Shown: positions 24,750 to 35,500 of the stretch, piece after piece
Position numbering within the stretch: position 1 is the stretch's first letter
Layout: the number at the start of each line of letters is the position of its first letter
NCBI GenBank assembly: GCA_944320595.1
Contig: CALUIB010000004.1
Span: 62,001-126,000 of the forward strand
From: an uncultured Muribaculaceae bacterium
GTDB taxonomy: Bacteria; Bacteroidota; Bacteroidia; Bacteroidales; Muribaculaceae
Direction of reading: 5' to 3'
DNA length: 64,000 nt
The notes under the pieces: model-generated
The model's input: the letters and a program-made list of their open reading frames with translations, nothing else
Databases searched by the model: none
Told to the model about the DNA's origin: nothing
Program-made: the position numbers and the translations under genes

Positions 24750-25454
24750 TCACCGCTCGGGGTATTTTTCTTGCACCACCTGCTTTATGCGCGTGGCATC
24801 AAAATAAAACCCTTCGGGGGAATCTTTGTCCTTACGCTCCACGGTTATGTAATCGATGTTATTTTCGAGTTCCTCGTGCCCTGTGGCCACATAACCGAGG
24901 ATATTTATCAAGTTATACTCATGCGCCGGCGAAATCACCACCCAAGGCTTTTCCTTGGTGCCGCTCCCCGAGGAGAGTATCGCCGCCACTATGTGGTTGA
25001 GCTTGTACTGGCGAATTGCGGCAAGAGTATTCTTTTGTTTTTCTTTGAGTGCAAAGATATAAAATTTCATCTGACTCAAATCAAAAATATTGTCACGAAG
25101 TGTTAATTCTGCATATTTTATGATTGTGTCACACTCTGCACGAGTAAATTCCTTCTTGTAATAGAGCTCGTTAATGACATCGGCATATTCCGAAGTGCGG
25201 AACGGGTCAAAGTCATCTTGGAACGTGTAACCGTAATAAAGGTAACGGTAATCGGCATATCCGAGCACGGTATCATTGCTCAGGTACTTTTCCATCAATG
25301 TGGGATAGTAATACCTTGACCGCGGGTCAAATATTCCGGCCTTTATTGAATCGAAGTCCACAGGTTTCACCTCGAAGTGCTGCGACCCTTTCCCGGCCGA
25401 CATCAAGATGGTGACAACCAACACTGCTGTTATAGATAGTAGAAACTTCCTCAT
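24750..25454 (-). CDS. Exported DUF4919 protein
   Basis: 234 residues from the ATG at 25454. A signal peptide (MRKFLLSITAVLVVTILMSA) is followed by a helical, Tyr-rich domain matching DUF4919: FDSIKAGIFDPRSRYYYPTL, YADYRYLYYGYTFQDDF, then a C-terminal part with HIVAAILSSGSGTKEKPWVVI and GVFYFDATRI-like text (EGFYFDATRI). The family is restricted to Bacteroidota and of unknown function. It starts 26 bases after the upstream membrane-protein gene, so they are likely co-transcribed. Confidence 0.82.
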   Translation of the reverse strand: MRKFLLSITAVLVVTILMSAGKGSQHFEVKPVDFDSIKAGIFDPRSRYYYPTLMEKYLSNDTVLGYADYRYLYYGYTFQDDFDPFRTSEYADVINELYYKKEFTRAECDTIIKYAELTLRDNIFDLSQMKFYIFALKEKQKNTLAAIRQYKLNHIVAAILSSGSGTKEKPWVVISPAHEYNLINILGYVATGHEELENNIDYITVERKDKDSPEGFYFDATRIKQVVQEKYPER

Positions 25455-25480
25455 CGGGGTTACTTTCGTTTCGGCAAGAA

Positions 25481-25990
25481 TTACATTGCAAAAGCGGCTT
25501 GATTTCTCACTAAGCCTTCCACTGCAATCCCTGCGATTGCGGTTGAAACTATGATTTTCAATCCGACGTTGCAAAAGTAGCTAATAAAAATGGAAAATGA
25601 AAATCCCACCCACCGTCCTTTCGGAGTGCGTGAATAGAATAGCTGGCCCAAAAGGGTTCCGATAATGGCCGAAAGTATCATCACCGACGCATCAATCGAC
25701 ATTCCGACAAGCAACCCCGCCACTGCCCCGAACAGCATGAACAGGCTGCCACGACGCACGTCGGGCCTGTCTTCGCGTGGCAACAACACTGCTATGCCCA
25801 AAGCCAGCACCGCCGCCACGCCCCAAAACACCAAAGAGCTGTGAACCAAATTTATGCACCCCGAGAAATGGAGCAACAGAAGACCTGCATAGGCAATAAG
25901 CGTGGAGAATGCGTAGCACCTCGCCTCGCTTACCAAGCCTGCTAATATCATCAAGCCGCCTATCACCGATATAGCCAATGCGCCTTCCAT
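25481..25990 (-). CDS. Polytopic membrane protein
   Basis: 169 residues with five or six hydrophobic segments (about 4-22, 25-45, 52-70, 82-112 as a pair, 130-158) separated by short basic loops (PREDRPDVRRG, RTPKGRW). No catalytic residues or recognised family. It lies 72 bases downstream of pgpH and may be in the same transcript, though the gap is longer than elsewhere in the run. Confidence 0.6.
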   Translation of the reverse strand: MEGALAISVIGGLMILAGLVSEARCYAFSTLIAYAGLLLLHFSGCINLVHSSLVFWGVAAVLALGIAVLLPREDRPDVRRGSLFMLFGAVAGLLVGMSIDASVMILSAIIGTLLGQLFYSRTPKGRWVGFSFSIFISYFCNVGLKIIVSTAIAGIAVEGLVRNQAAFAM

Positions 25991-26062
25991 AAACCTGCAA
26001 TTACAACATAAGGCATAACGACCAACGCCGAGTTTTTGTATTCCCTATATCTTTAACCCTAT

Positions 26063-28099
26063 TTAAGACTTTTTGTTGGCCTCGGGATACTTGATGCGCG
26101 AGTGGTACATGGTACACAGCCGTGAAATGAAACACTGCTTTATCTTTTCCACGTCGCGGAAACTGATAGGCGAGTCCTTCAGCAGCCCGTCGGCAATCTG
26201 CGAGTCGATTATGCGGTTCACCAATTGCGATATTGACGCATCGCTGTGGTCGGTGAGGCTGCGCGAGGCGGCCTCGGTGGAGTCGGCCATCATCAGTATG
26301 CTTGTCTCCTTCGTATTGGGGTTCGGCCCCGGGTAGGTGTATGGTGCCGGGTCAATCTCCTCGTCGGGATGCGCGTTACAGGCCATCGTATAGAAGTATT
26401 TTGCCTTGCCCGCGCCGTGGTGCTGGGCTATGAAGTCCTTTATCACCTGCGGCAGCTTTGCGCGGTCGGCGCGTTTCAACCCTCCAGTCACGTGCTCGAT
26501 GATTATCTTCGCGCTCACTTCGGGTGGCAGAGCCTTGTGAGGGTTTTCGCCGCGCTGATTTTCGGTGAAGAATGCTGGATTGTCGATTTTGCCTATGTCG
26601 TGGTAAAGCGCCCCAGCCCTCACAAGCTGCACATTGGCACCTATCACATGGGCGGCCTCGGCTGCCAGGTTCGACACCTGCAGCGAGTGCTGGAACGTGC
26701 CAGGGCATTTCTCCGAAAGCTCACGCAGCAGTGGATTATTGACATCGGTAAGTTCCACCAGCGTGACGGTGGATATGAAACCGAATGCCTTCTCGATGAG
26801 GAATATGAATATGTAGGCAAACGACAGGAATACCACATTAAGCCCGAAGTACAGGAACACGTGCCAGTTGATGTTTTGCACATTGCCGTCGTTGACAACT
26901 TCAAGCGCACTGTAAGCGAGAATATAGGCCAGCAATACGTATATTGCGCACTTCACAAGCTGCGAACGGCGCGACAACTCTTGCAGCGTCATTATGGCCG
27001 TGAGGCCTGCTATGAACTGGCAAAAGATAAATTCCATGGGATAAGCCACCACCAAGGCGCACAGCAGCGTCTCGACGATGTGCGCGAACATGGCCGTGCG
27101 CGAGTCGTAGAACGTGGTGATGATGATGGGCAGAACCGTGAACGACATCACATACACGCCCACCGTGGGCAAGGCCACAAGCACAAGATAGGTGACAAGC
27201 GTGAACACGGTGACGAAGGCCACGAGGAACAGCAGCCGGCGCATATCGTCGAACGTGCGACGGCGGAAAAAGTAGAAAAACGTGTAGAAACACAGCAGCA
27301 GCATGGCTACCACTACTATCTGCCCGGCAAAGCGGTAGTCTCGATTGTCGGCCGTGGTGCCGCGTATCTGCTGCAGCCGTTCATACTCCTTCAGCACCTC
27401 GAATATCTGCGGTGTCACTATGTCGCCTCGGTCCACTATTCGCTCACCTTTCTGCTTCACCCCTATGGGGGCAAGGGCTTTAAGGTATGCTTGCTCAAGC
27501 AACCGTGCCGACTCGGCACTGTCGCGTACCACGTTGGGCTGCAAGTAGTCCTTCAGTTTCACGTCGCTGATGATGATGCGGGCATACGGCTCCTGGAATA
27601 TGGAGTCGATGGCCGCGTATGCAGCACGGGCCGATTTCATTTTCCCCGTCGGGGCTATTTGTGCCACATTGCCCACTATAAACCTCATGCCGGGCATACG
27701 CCCCTTGCTTATGGCCGAATAGGTTTCACTATCCACTATGCCGTCGGCATACAAGCCGCGCACGGCGGCTTGTATGCGCCCTTGCAGCGACGGTGATGCC
27801 TGCTGGTGCTGCGACAGTGCCTGGCCCAGGTCGGCCACAGCCTTCGATGCCACGGCATTGTCGCGCCGGTAGATGGGTATGAACGCTCGATCAACGCTGT
27901 CGCGACGCTTGGCCGCGCTTGCCGAGTCGAGGTTCACCGGAATGTCATACGGAGCTGTCAGCAGCGAATAAGTCCACGGGCGGCCTATGGCATAATTGAA
28001 ATCCTGGTCCCTTTCCCGTGGTATGAAATAAGAAATTACGGCTATCGCCCCCACGAAGAGCAGCAGCCTGACGATATTTTTCCTGTTGAATTTAAACAT
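26063..28099 (-). CDS. 7TM-HD phosphohydrolase, PgpH-like
   Basis: 678 residues. One N-terminal membrane helix (about 9-25), an external 7TMR-HDED domain (about 40-260), seven membrane helices (about 265-455) and a cytoplasmic HD domain with LYHDIGKI (about 497-504) and further His/Asp in IIEHV and HHGAGKAKYFY. The architecture equals PgpH, which hydrolyses cyclic di-AMP to pApA. That activity is inferred from the family. It starts 18 bases after the rsh stop, linking c-di-AMP turnover to (p)ppGpp metabolism in one operon. Confidence 0.9.
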   Translation of the reverse strand: MFKFNRKNIVRLLLFVGAIAVISYFIPRERDQDFNYAIGRPWTYSLLTAPYDIPVNLDSASAAKRRDSVDRAFIPIYRRDNAVASKAVADLGQALSQHQQASPSLQGRIQAAVRGLYADGIVDSETYSAISKGRMPGMRFIVGNVAQIAPTGKMKSARAAYAAIDSIFQEPYARIIISDVKLKDYLQPNVVRDSAESARLLEQAYLKALAPIGVKQKGERIVDRGDIVTPQIFEVLKEYERLQQIRGTTADNRDYRFAGQIVVVAMLLLCFYTFFYFFRRRTFDDMRRLLFLVAFVTVFTLVTYLVLVALPTVGVYVMSFTVLPIIITTFYDSRTAMFAHIVETLLCALVVAYPMEFIFCQFIAGLTAIMTLQELSRRSQLVKCAIYVLLAYILAYSALEVVNDGNVQNINWHVFLYFGLNVVFLSFAYIFIFLIEKAFGFISTVTLVELTDVNNPLLRELSEKCPGTFQHSLQVSNLAAEAAHVIGANVQLVRAGALYHDIGKIDNPAFFTENQRGENPHKALPPEVSAKIIIEHVTGGLKRADRAKLPQVIKDFIAQHHGAGKAKYFYTMACNAHPDEEIDPAPYTYPGPNPNTKETSILMMADSTEAASRSLTDHSDASISQLVNRIIDSQIADGLLKDSPISFRDVEKIKQCFISRLCTMYHSRIKYPEANKKS

Positions 28100-28117
28100 G
28101 ATGGTTACACGTAATGT

Positions 28118-30358
28118 TTAATCCATTCTCACGGCCATTTTCACGCCGTCAACCTTCTTGATTTGCTTGCACAGCTTGTTGACCACATCCACGTCCTCCA
28201 CGTCCACGTCGAGCTGGCAGCTGAACACGCCTTCATCGGCGGCTATATCGAGCCGACGAATGTATATCGACAAGTTGGTTGATATTATGGAAATAATCTC
28301 TTGCAGTATGCCCATGCGGTCGATGCCCTCCACGTGTACCGATGCCGGGAACTTCTCGTTTTTCACCTCCCACTTGGTGGTGACAATGCGCCCACCGAAA
28401 CTGCTTTTCAGCCGCATGGCATTGTCGCAGGTGAGCTTGTGCACCACCACATTGTTGTTGTCATCGACAAAGCCAAACACGTCGTCGCCCGGAATGGGGT
28501 GACAGCACGGGGCTATGCGGTAATTGCTCACGCCGTTCTCGGTCTTGAGCAGGTAGGTTTTTTTCATGTCGATGGGGCCGGTTATCGCCTCCACGGCAGG
28601 TTCGACCGGTTTCTTGGCACGGCTGCGTTTCAACGGGTTGCGCAGCAGCTTGCCGAGCAAGTTGGTCGTCTGCGGGCGCAGCGGCTGCAGCAATTGCGAC
28701 GACAGGGCTATGTCGTCGTTCCCTATCATGTAATACAGCTCATCACGGTTAGGCAGGTTCTGCGCAGCGCATATCTTGGTAATGTTTTCATTGGTGCGCT
28801 CCATGCCATTCTCGTCCATGAACTTGGCAAACCGTTCCTCGCCCAACTCTATCACCCCGCGGCGTTCCTTGCGCAGCGCGGCATTGAGGCGTGTGCGCCC
28901 TTTTGCCGAGGCCAGGAAGTTGACCCACTCAGCCTTTGGCCGTTGCGACTGCGAGGTGAGCACCTCCACCTGGTCGCCACTCTGCAACTTGTGCGACAAC
29001 GGCACCAACCGATGATTAACCTTACCGGCGATGCAGTGCGTACCAAGCTCGGAATGCAGGTTGAAAGCCACATCGAGCACCGTAGAATCCTTAGGCAGGG
29101 TGATTAGCTCGCCCTTGGGCGTAAACACCACTATCTCAGATGCAAACAGGTTCAGCTTTATGGTGTCGAGGAAGTCGAGCGCATCGGGTTCGGGGTTTTC
29201 GAGTATGTCTTGAATGGTCTTGAGCCAGGCAGCCAGTTCCGATTCTTCCTCCCCCTCGCCAATCTTGTATTTCCAGTGAGCGGCAAACCCGCGCTCGGCC
29301 ATGTCGTCCATGCGCTTGCTGCGTATCTGCACCTCTATCCAGTTGCCGTCGGGTCCCATCACCGTCAGGTGCAGGGCGCGGTAGCCGTTGGCCTTGGGCG
29401 TGCTGAGCCAGTCGCGAGTGCGGTCGGGATGCAGGCGGTACAGGTCGGTTATTTCCGAATATATGTTCCAGCAAGTGCGTTTTTCGTCGCACTCTTTCTC
29501 GCAGTCGAACACAATGCGCACTGCATACAAGTCATATACCTCCTCAAATGGTATATGCTTGGTTTCCATCTTCTTCCATATCGAGTAAACCGATTTTACG
29601 CGAGCTTTTATGGTGTAGGCAAGCCCCATTGCGTCAAGCCTGGCCCTGATGGGTGCGGCAAAAGTGTTGAATATCTCGTTGCGACGCATCTCGGTGGCGG
29701 CTATTTGCTCGCTTATCGACTTGTATGCCTCGGGATGCTCGTACTTGAAACTCAAGTCCTCAAGCTCGGTCTTGATGGCAAACAGCCCTAAGCGGTGCGC
29801 CAGCGGCGCGTAGATGTAAAGCGTTTCGCCGGCTATCTTGTATTGCTTGCTTGGCAGCATCGACCCCAGCGTGCGCATATTGTGCAGGCGGTCGGCAATC
29901 TTGATGAGTATCACGCGTATGTCGTTGTTCATCGTCAGCAGCAGCTTGCGGAAGTTCTCGGCCTGCGCCGAAGCCCTGTCGCCGAATATGCCGCCCGAAA
30001 TCTTGGTCAGCCCCTCCACTATCTGCGCTATCTTCTTGCCGAATTGCGACTCTATGTCCTCCACCGTGTAGTCGGTGTCTTCCACCACGTCGTGCAGCAG
30101 TGCCGCGCATATCGACACCGACCCCAGCCCTATCTCCTGGCTCACTATGCGCGCCACAGCTATGGGGTGCATGATGTAAGGCTCGCCCGAACGGCGGCGT
30201 ATCCCGCTGTGGGCATCCTTGGCAAACTTGAAAGCACGTTCTATGATTTCCACTTTCTTCCTGTGGTTACTGGCCATATAGCCGTCAAGCAGCTCTTTGA
30301 ATGCCGCATCAATCATGCGGTCTTCCTCTTCGGGTGTCATCTTGGGTGTCTCCATCAT
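28118..30358 (-). CDS. Bifunctional (p)ppGpp synthetase/hydrolase
   Basis: RelA/SpoT homologue (Rsh), 746 residues, a normal length. Domains in order: HD hydrolase (about 45-200; His64, His89-Asp90 in LLHDVVEDTDYT, and DRLHNMRTL), synthetase (about 250-370; RVKSVYSIWKKM, DLYAVRIVF and a YRALHLTV strand), TGS (about 410-470; FTPKGELITLP), a helical/zinc-finger-like part with APCCHPIPGDD, and a C-terminal ACT domain (about 670-746). Both catalytic sites look intact, so it should make and remove the alarmone in response to starvation. Confidence 0.95.
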   Translation of the reverse strand: MMETPKMTPEEEDRMIDAAFKELLDGYMASNHRKKVEIIERAFKFAKDAHSGIRRRSGEPYIMHPIAVARIVSQEIGLGSVSICAALLHDVVEDTDYTVEDIESQFGKKIAQIVEGLTKISGGIFGDRASAQAENFRKLLLTMNNDIRVILIKIADRLHNMRTLGSMLPSKQYKIAGETLYIYAPLAHRLGLFAIKTELEDLSFKYEHPEAYKSISEQIAATEMRRNEIFNTFAAPIRARLDAMGLAYTIKARVKSVYSIWKKMETKHIPFEEVYDLYAVRIVFDCEKECDEKRTCWNIYSEITDLYRLHPDRTRDWLSTPKANGYRALHLTVMGPDGNWIEVQIRSKRMDDMAERGFAAHWKYKIGEGEEESELAAWLKTIQDILENPEPDALDFLDTIKLNLFASEIVVFTPKGELITLPKDSTVLDVAFNLHSELGTHCIAGKVNHRLVPLSHKLQSGDQVEVLTSQSQRPKAEWVNFLASAKGRTRLNAALRKERRGVIELGEERFAKFMDENGMERTNENITKICAAQNLPNRDELYYMIGNDDIALSSQLLQPLRPQTTNLLGKLLRNPLKRSRAKKPVEPAVEAITGPIDMKKTYLLKTENGVSNYRIAPCCHPIPGDDVFGFVDDNNNVVVHKLTCDNAMRLKSSFGGRIVTTKWEVKNEKFPASVHVEGIDRMGILQEIISIISTNLSIYIRRLDIAADEGVFSCQLDVDVEDVDVVNKLCKQIKKVDGVKMAVRMD

Positions 30359-30439
30359 AAAATGCCTTCATTAAAAATTACCGATAGCCTGCGCCTCCCG
30401 GGCGCAAACGTCACACTCGCTTCACACGAAATGAATATA

Positions 30440-30470
30440 CAAACATACAAAAAAAGCTATAACAAGTCAA
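30440..30470 (-). promoter_or_regulatory. Promoter of the rsh-pgpH run
   Basis: Read leftward: TTG at 30470-30468, 20-base spacer, TATGTTTG at 30447-30440. It gives a leader of about 75 bases to the ATG at 30358. Confidence 0.65.
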
Positions 30471-30511
30471 CCCCCACACACAAAAAAATACACCACAAGC
30501 AACAAAAGCGC

Positions 30512-30568
30512 AAAAAACGGAGATGCCAATATACGTGCGCTTAAATGCCGCACAATTTTGGCATCTCC
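30512..30568 (-). terminator. Terminator of the surface-protein operon
   Basis: Arms GGAGATGCCAA (30519-30529) and TTGGCATCTCC (30558-30568) with a nested GTGCG/CGCAC stem in the loop. On the minus strand TTTTTTG follows (30517-30511), giving a strong intrinsic terminator 31 bases after the stop at 30599. Confidence 0.85.
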
Positions 30569-30598
30569 TTTGTTGATTTATGGTATCGCAAAAGTGCG

Positions 30599-32509
30599 CT
30601 ACCTGATACAAATTGTCACGGCTTTGCCGTCAAGCGTCTTGATGATATATATGCCAGCCGACAACTTGCCAATGACCGTCTTGGCATCGACTTCATGCAT
30701 AAGCATATAACCATTAATCGAATATACGTCAACCGGCCCGTCGCAATTGTTGATGATTTCATCTATTGCGCTAACGCTGGTCGTATAACCGTGTATTTCC
30801 ACGTCATGGGCAGGCATCGTTGCAGGCACTTCTTCTTCCCAGCCAAGGAATTTCCTTCCTGGATCGACCTCGACAACAGGTTCCACTACCTCTGCCCCAT
30901 ATTCCAGCATTTCGGAATAAATTTCCACATCGTCAACATAGAATGTGAGCAAATAGGAATTGACTGTGAAACTGCCCGTGACGGTCACGTCGTGTGCAGG
31001 CATCGTCTCCGGCAGGCCTTCCCAGCCGCTAAAGCTGTGCCCCTCCTTCACAGGCGCAGCCTCCGGCTCAATGGCCGTGCCGTAAGCTACATCAAACGTC
31101 TTATACTCTTCGCCGTCCAATACATACGTCAGCTTGTAAATATTCACCGTGTAGCTGCCATAAATCTCAATGTCGTGCGCAGGCATCGTCTCCGGGACCG
31201 ACTGCCACCCGGCAAAGGTGTGACCTTCCTTCTCCGGCGCATCGACTTCGGGGATGGGTTCGCCATATACAACCTCCTTGGTGGCTATCACTTCGTCGCC
31301 TATCTTGAAAACGGCCTTGTAGATGTTGATGGCGAAACTGCCAGTGACGGTCACGTCGTGTGCAGGCATCGTCTCCGGCAGGCCTTCCCAGCCGCTAAAG
31401 CTGTGCCCCTCCTTCACAGGCGCAGCCTCCGGCTCAATGGCCGTGCCGTAAGCTACATCAAACGTCTTATACTCTTCGCCGTCCAATACATACGTCAGCT
31501 TGTAAATATTCACCGTGTAGCTGCCATAAATCTCAATGTCGTGCGCAGGCATCGTCTCCGGGACCGACTGCCACCCGGCAAAGGTGTGACCTTCCTTCTC
31601 CGGCGCATCGACTTCGGGGATGGGCTCGCCAAACACAACCTCCTTGGTGGCTATCACTTCGTCGCCTATCTTGAAAACGGCATTGTAGATGTTCACGGTG
31701 AAACTGCCAGTGACGGTCACATCGTGCGCAGGCATCGTCTCAGGCAGGCCTTCCCAGCCGCTAAAGCTGTGGCCCTCCTTCTCCGGCGCGGACTCTGGCT
31801 CAATGACAGTGCCGTAAGCTACATCAACCGTCCTGTATTCCGCACCATCAACCATATAAACCAATTTGTAAATATTGGCCTCGAATATTGCAGTCAAAGC
31901 AATATTGTCGGAAACTACAATTTTACGTGGGTTGTCGGTGTTTCCGTCAGACCAGCCTTTGAACGAATATCCTTCTCCGGCAGTGGCCTCAAGCGTCAAT
32001 TCATGCCCTTCGGGCCAACGGCCACTTTCTTCATTTAAAGTTCCATTGCCTTGCACCGACAAATCCACATCGAAGTAACGTGCCACAACCACTTCAAGCG
32101 GCGACGAAGGGTAACCTATACGCGAGTTGGCCTCAAACCGTATTTCATTACCGTCTATTATCGCCTCCTCGCCAGTCGCAGTATCGTAATACTTCAAGTT
32201 GATAGTCTCCCCACTTTCTTGGTTGCTCCTGATGCGCAGATACAAGCAAGGTTGCCCTCCGCCAGGGAGTTCCAACACCTCGGCCACGCCGCGGCACTCC
32301 GAGCCGCAAAATGCGGCCACCTCGTAACGGGAATAATCCATATAGGACGAACCGAAACCGACTCTTAGGTACACACTCATGTCGTAACGATAATCGGCAG
32401 GATTGACCGTCCACCGGGCAGCCGAGGCTGTAGCCCCGACACCCGGCATTGCGGCCATGAACACTATGATTATCGCCAATAACGATATTATTTTTCTCAT
32501 AGTTGTCAA
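30599..32509 (-). CDS. Secreted InlB-type repeat protein with T9SS tail
   Basis: 636 residues. Signal peptide (about 1-29), then a module YEVAAFCGSECRGVAEV (about 62-78) shared with the preceding gene's product, then a divergent beta-repeat (GYSFKGWSDG). Residues about 205-553 are Listeria-Bacteroides (InlB B / Flg_new) repeats in two alternating types, one with EGHSFSGWEGLPETMPAHDV and one with EGHTFAGWQSVPETMPAHDI. The end (YSINGYMLMHE, LSAGIYIIKTLDGKAVTI) is a T9SS sorting tail. Likely a surface or secreted adhesin-like protein. It overlaps the stop of the 2699-residue gene by four bases. Confidence 0.85.
   Translation of the reverse strand: MTTMRKIISLLAIIIVFMAAMPGVGATASAARWTVNPADYRYDMSVYLRVGFGSSYMDYSRYEVAAFCGSECRGVAEVLELPGGGQPCLYLRIRSNQESGETINLKYYDTATGEEAIIDGNEIRFEANSRIGYPSSPLEVVVARYFDVDLSVQGNGTLNEESGRWPEGHELTLEATAGEGYSFKGWSDGNTDNPRKIVVSDNIALTAIFEANIYKLVYMVDGAEYRTVDVAYGTVIEPESAPEKEGHSFSGWEGLPETMPAHDVTVTGSFTVNIYNAVFKIGDEVIATKEVVFGEPIPEVDAPEKEGHTFAGWQSVPETMPAHDIEIYGSYTVNIYKLTYVLDGEEYKTFDVAYGTAIEPEAAPVKEGHSFSGWEGLPETMPAHDVTVTGSFAINIYKAVFKIGDEVIATKEVVYGEPIPEVDAPEKEGHTFAGWQSVPETMPAHDIEIYGSYTVNIYKLTYVLDGEEYKTFDVAYGTAIEPEAAPVKEGHSFSGWEGLPETMPAHDVTVTGSFTVNSYLLTFYVDDVEIYSEMLEYGAEVVEPVVEVDPGRKFLGWEEEVPATMPAHDVEIHGYTTSVSAIDEIINNCDGPVDVYSINGYMLMHEVDAKTVIGKLSAGIYIIKTLDGKAVTICIR
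30981..31830. repeat. 366-bp tandem repeats inside a coding region
   Basis: Near-identical units start at 30981 and 31347 with a third, diverged and partial, from 31713; the period is exactly 366 bp (122 residues, two B-repeats). Units 1 and 2 differ by only a few bases in their shared part, indicating recent duplication. Confidence 0.85.
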
Positions 32510-35500
32510 CGAATTACTATTTTATGATAAGAATAGTTGCCATCGGCATCGACCACGACGACATACACCCCGGCAACGAGTTGCGCTACCGACAAAGTCC
32601 CATCAGGGATGCTACGGCTCGACAATGCCTTATTTCCGGCAGTATCAAACAGCGTAATGCCGTCGATGCAAGCAACACCATCTACATACAATACATCTCC
32701 GACGAGATACACCTTGCGCCCGGCAGCAAGAGAGGCATCGTACATTCCGCTCGACTTGCCAACGGTTATTACATACGGGTCGAACAGGTTGCCAACGACC
32801 TTCTCTCCAAATGCAAGCACATCGGACGACGTGGCACATATCATATCATCATCAATGCGCACCACCTGCAAGGAAATCTTGTCACCGGCGTTGCCATAGA
32901 CACTCATCATCACCTTACCATCGACCACCTTGCCCACGCCACGGCATTCCGAACCGCAGAATGCAGCCACTTGGTAATCCTCGGCATCGAGTGCAAAACC
33001 GTCGGCATCGGCAAGGACACCCACAAAGCACATCACCTGCGGATACTTGTGTATATCCACAGCCAACGGGGCAGTCGCCGAAATACCTGGCGCATACAGA
33101 GCATTGGCCCTCGACACGATAGAAGTGTTATACACTATGCTATTGCCCGACTGGCTTTGGTACATATACCCCATCCCGGGCGACAATGTCTGCAATGTGC
33201 CGACCCAATTCTCGCCGTCGAACTGGGCAAAACCATTCTGCCCCACTACCATGTCGAGCGTCTCGGCGGCAGTCGGCTCAAACGCCTCGTCAACGGTCAT
33301 CGTCTGCGACACTGGGTAGCCTATCCAGTTCCACCCTGGCACAACCTCGATAGGCGTTGCAGGGTTCCAAGCCACGTCGCTCAGGCGTACCGTCGATGCA
33401 GCCGCAGCCGACGTTTCCACCTTGTAGCCCTTGTCGGCAGTCATCTCGGTGAGTGTTCCCACGAAACCCAGTTTCGGGTCGTTGACCACTTCCTGTGTCT
33501 GGCTAAGGATGCGTTCCACATTGCCCATCTCGGCAAAATCGGCCGGGCTGGCGGCAGTTTCAAGGTTGTGCGACACCCAGGACCAGCCCTCTTCAAGTGC
33601 GTAATCCATGTCAGTGCGTTTCAGCGTATAGTTGAATTGCACGATTTCCGACACGTCGTTGGGGTCGGTTCCCACTTGCGTCATAGCCAGTATCTCCATG
33701 TCATCGTCGATGACAATAGGCACGGTATATTTGCGGCGTGTGCCATTCTCGTCGCACGGGCAAGTGCCGTCGGTGGTGAAGTATATCACCCCGTCCTTGG
33801 TGTCGGTGGTCAGTGCCACGGTAGTACCGCGATAGACCGCAGTGCCGCTTGCACGCGATGCCTTGGGATTTTCGGGCATGATGATTTCAGTCACAACGTC
33901 GATGGTCGAAGTACCAGTGGCGGTAACGTCGTCGATGGAGAACGTCAATTGCGAACGCCCCGGCAATTCTCCGCCAACGATAATCGTAGCCTTGCCCTCC
34001 TCGTCGAGCACAACCTCGGTGGTATCGACCGACGCTATGAGCGGCGACGAATTGGCTATGCGCAACGTGCGGCCCACGGCTGCATCATACGGAATTGCAT
34101 ACACCGTCAGTTCCTTTTCTCCGCCATACAGCACCTTCACCGTCTCCTCTGCCGAAATCTCGCTTACCTCCTTCTCCACGTCGAGTGCCTGCGAATAATC
34201 CTCGGTCATTGGAATGCCGGCATACGACAGCACATTGCGGCTCACTGTGAGGCGCACCTCGCCGGTGGTAGAGCTCAACGCCTGTTCGGGAACAAAGCGC
34301 ACACGCGATGCATACCGGGTGGCATCAGCATCAGCCTCGTCGGCATATTCGTCGGCCAGTTCAGAGTCGATAAGCTCGATGGTTCCCGTCAGTTTCTCGC
34401 CATTGGCGGTCACGTAAATGTTGCCCGTGGTGAGTGTCGCAAGATCCATGAATTTATCGAACTGCACCTCAACTCCTGCCTCGTAAGCATGAGCCTCCAC
34501 CACTTCGGGTTGGCGGTTTTGCGTGATGGGAATGTTCACTTCGAGTTGCGGCGGCGGCACCGGCAACCATTCGCTGTAAGCGGTTAGGTAGCCGTCCTTC
34601 TCGAACTTCACCTGCCACAATCCCTGCGGTACATCCCAGCGGTACATACCATTCTCGTCGGTAAAGAGCGGGTTCTGCTGCGCATACTCCTCGGCATCCC
34701 AAAGCACGACCTCCTCATACGGGTCGCCATACATATCCTCCTTGGTCTCCTTGTAATATATCGAAGCCTGTACGCCCTCTACCCTGTTGCTCGGCACCGC
34801 CTCATACACGAATCCCGACGGGTCTATGCCTACTTTTGTGTCTTGATTGTTAGAAGGATGCCAATCTAAATCATCAGAATTGTCATCTTTTTCATCTTCC
34901 ACATCGCAATCGAGATTTTGTAACTCAAAACGCATATCCGACATATGGCCTTTAAGCGCTTTTGCATATACTTTATTTGCAACAATTTGGGTAACGACAA
35001 GACCTAAATCTGCAACAAGTACAAGGCCAGAGACTCCACTAGAAGGGCCAAGCGCAGCGGCAGCAGCTACTGCACTTTGTATTGCCACTACATCGGCTGC
35101 AACATTCAATCCGTAATAAGAAATTGCAACAAGACCAATATTTCGGATTTTTGTGCGAAGTGCATCAGCACTATCTTGATCCCCCTCACACTCCTTAGGT
35201 ACTAATTTATATAAGTCAATCAATGAACGAACATCACGTATTGCCGATGTTATTTGGTTCAAGATGTCAAAAGCTGCAAAAACCTTTTTTGCGGCATTAA
35301 CAACTGGGCTTTTTGAAATAACATTGTACATTTTCTGGGCTTTAAGCATTACCTTCCCACTAAACTTGGCAGTTTCTTTGAAAATACTTTCTAATATTTT
35401 CTGCCCAGGTAATGTGAAACCATCTCTTCTATTTTGTACAAGCCATTTTAAAAAAGATAATGTTTCTGAGAAATCTTGTTTTGCTATTTTATAGGCATAA

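Noticed and set aside
32503..34587. A 694-residue open frame on the plus strand opposite the giant surface-protein gene.
   Set aside because: It is His/Arg-rich antisense of a well-supported coding region; GC-rich DNA gives long shadows. The same holds for 26246-27796 and 30545-32038.
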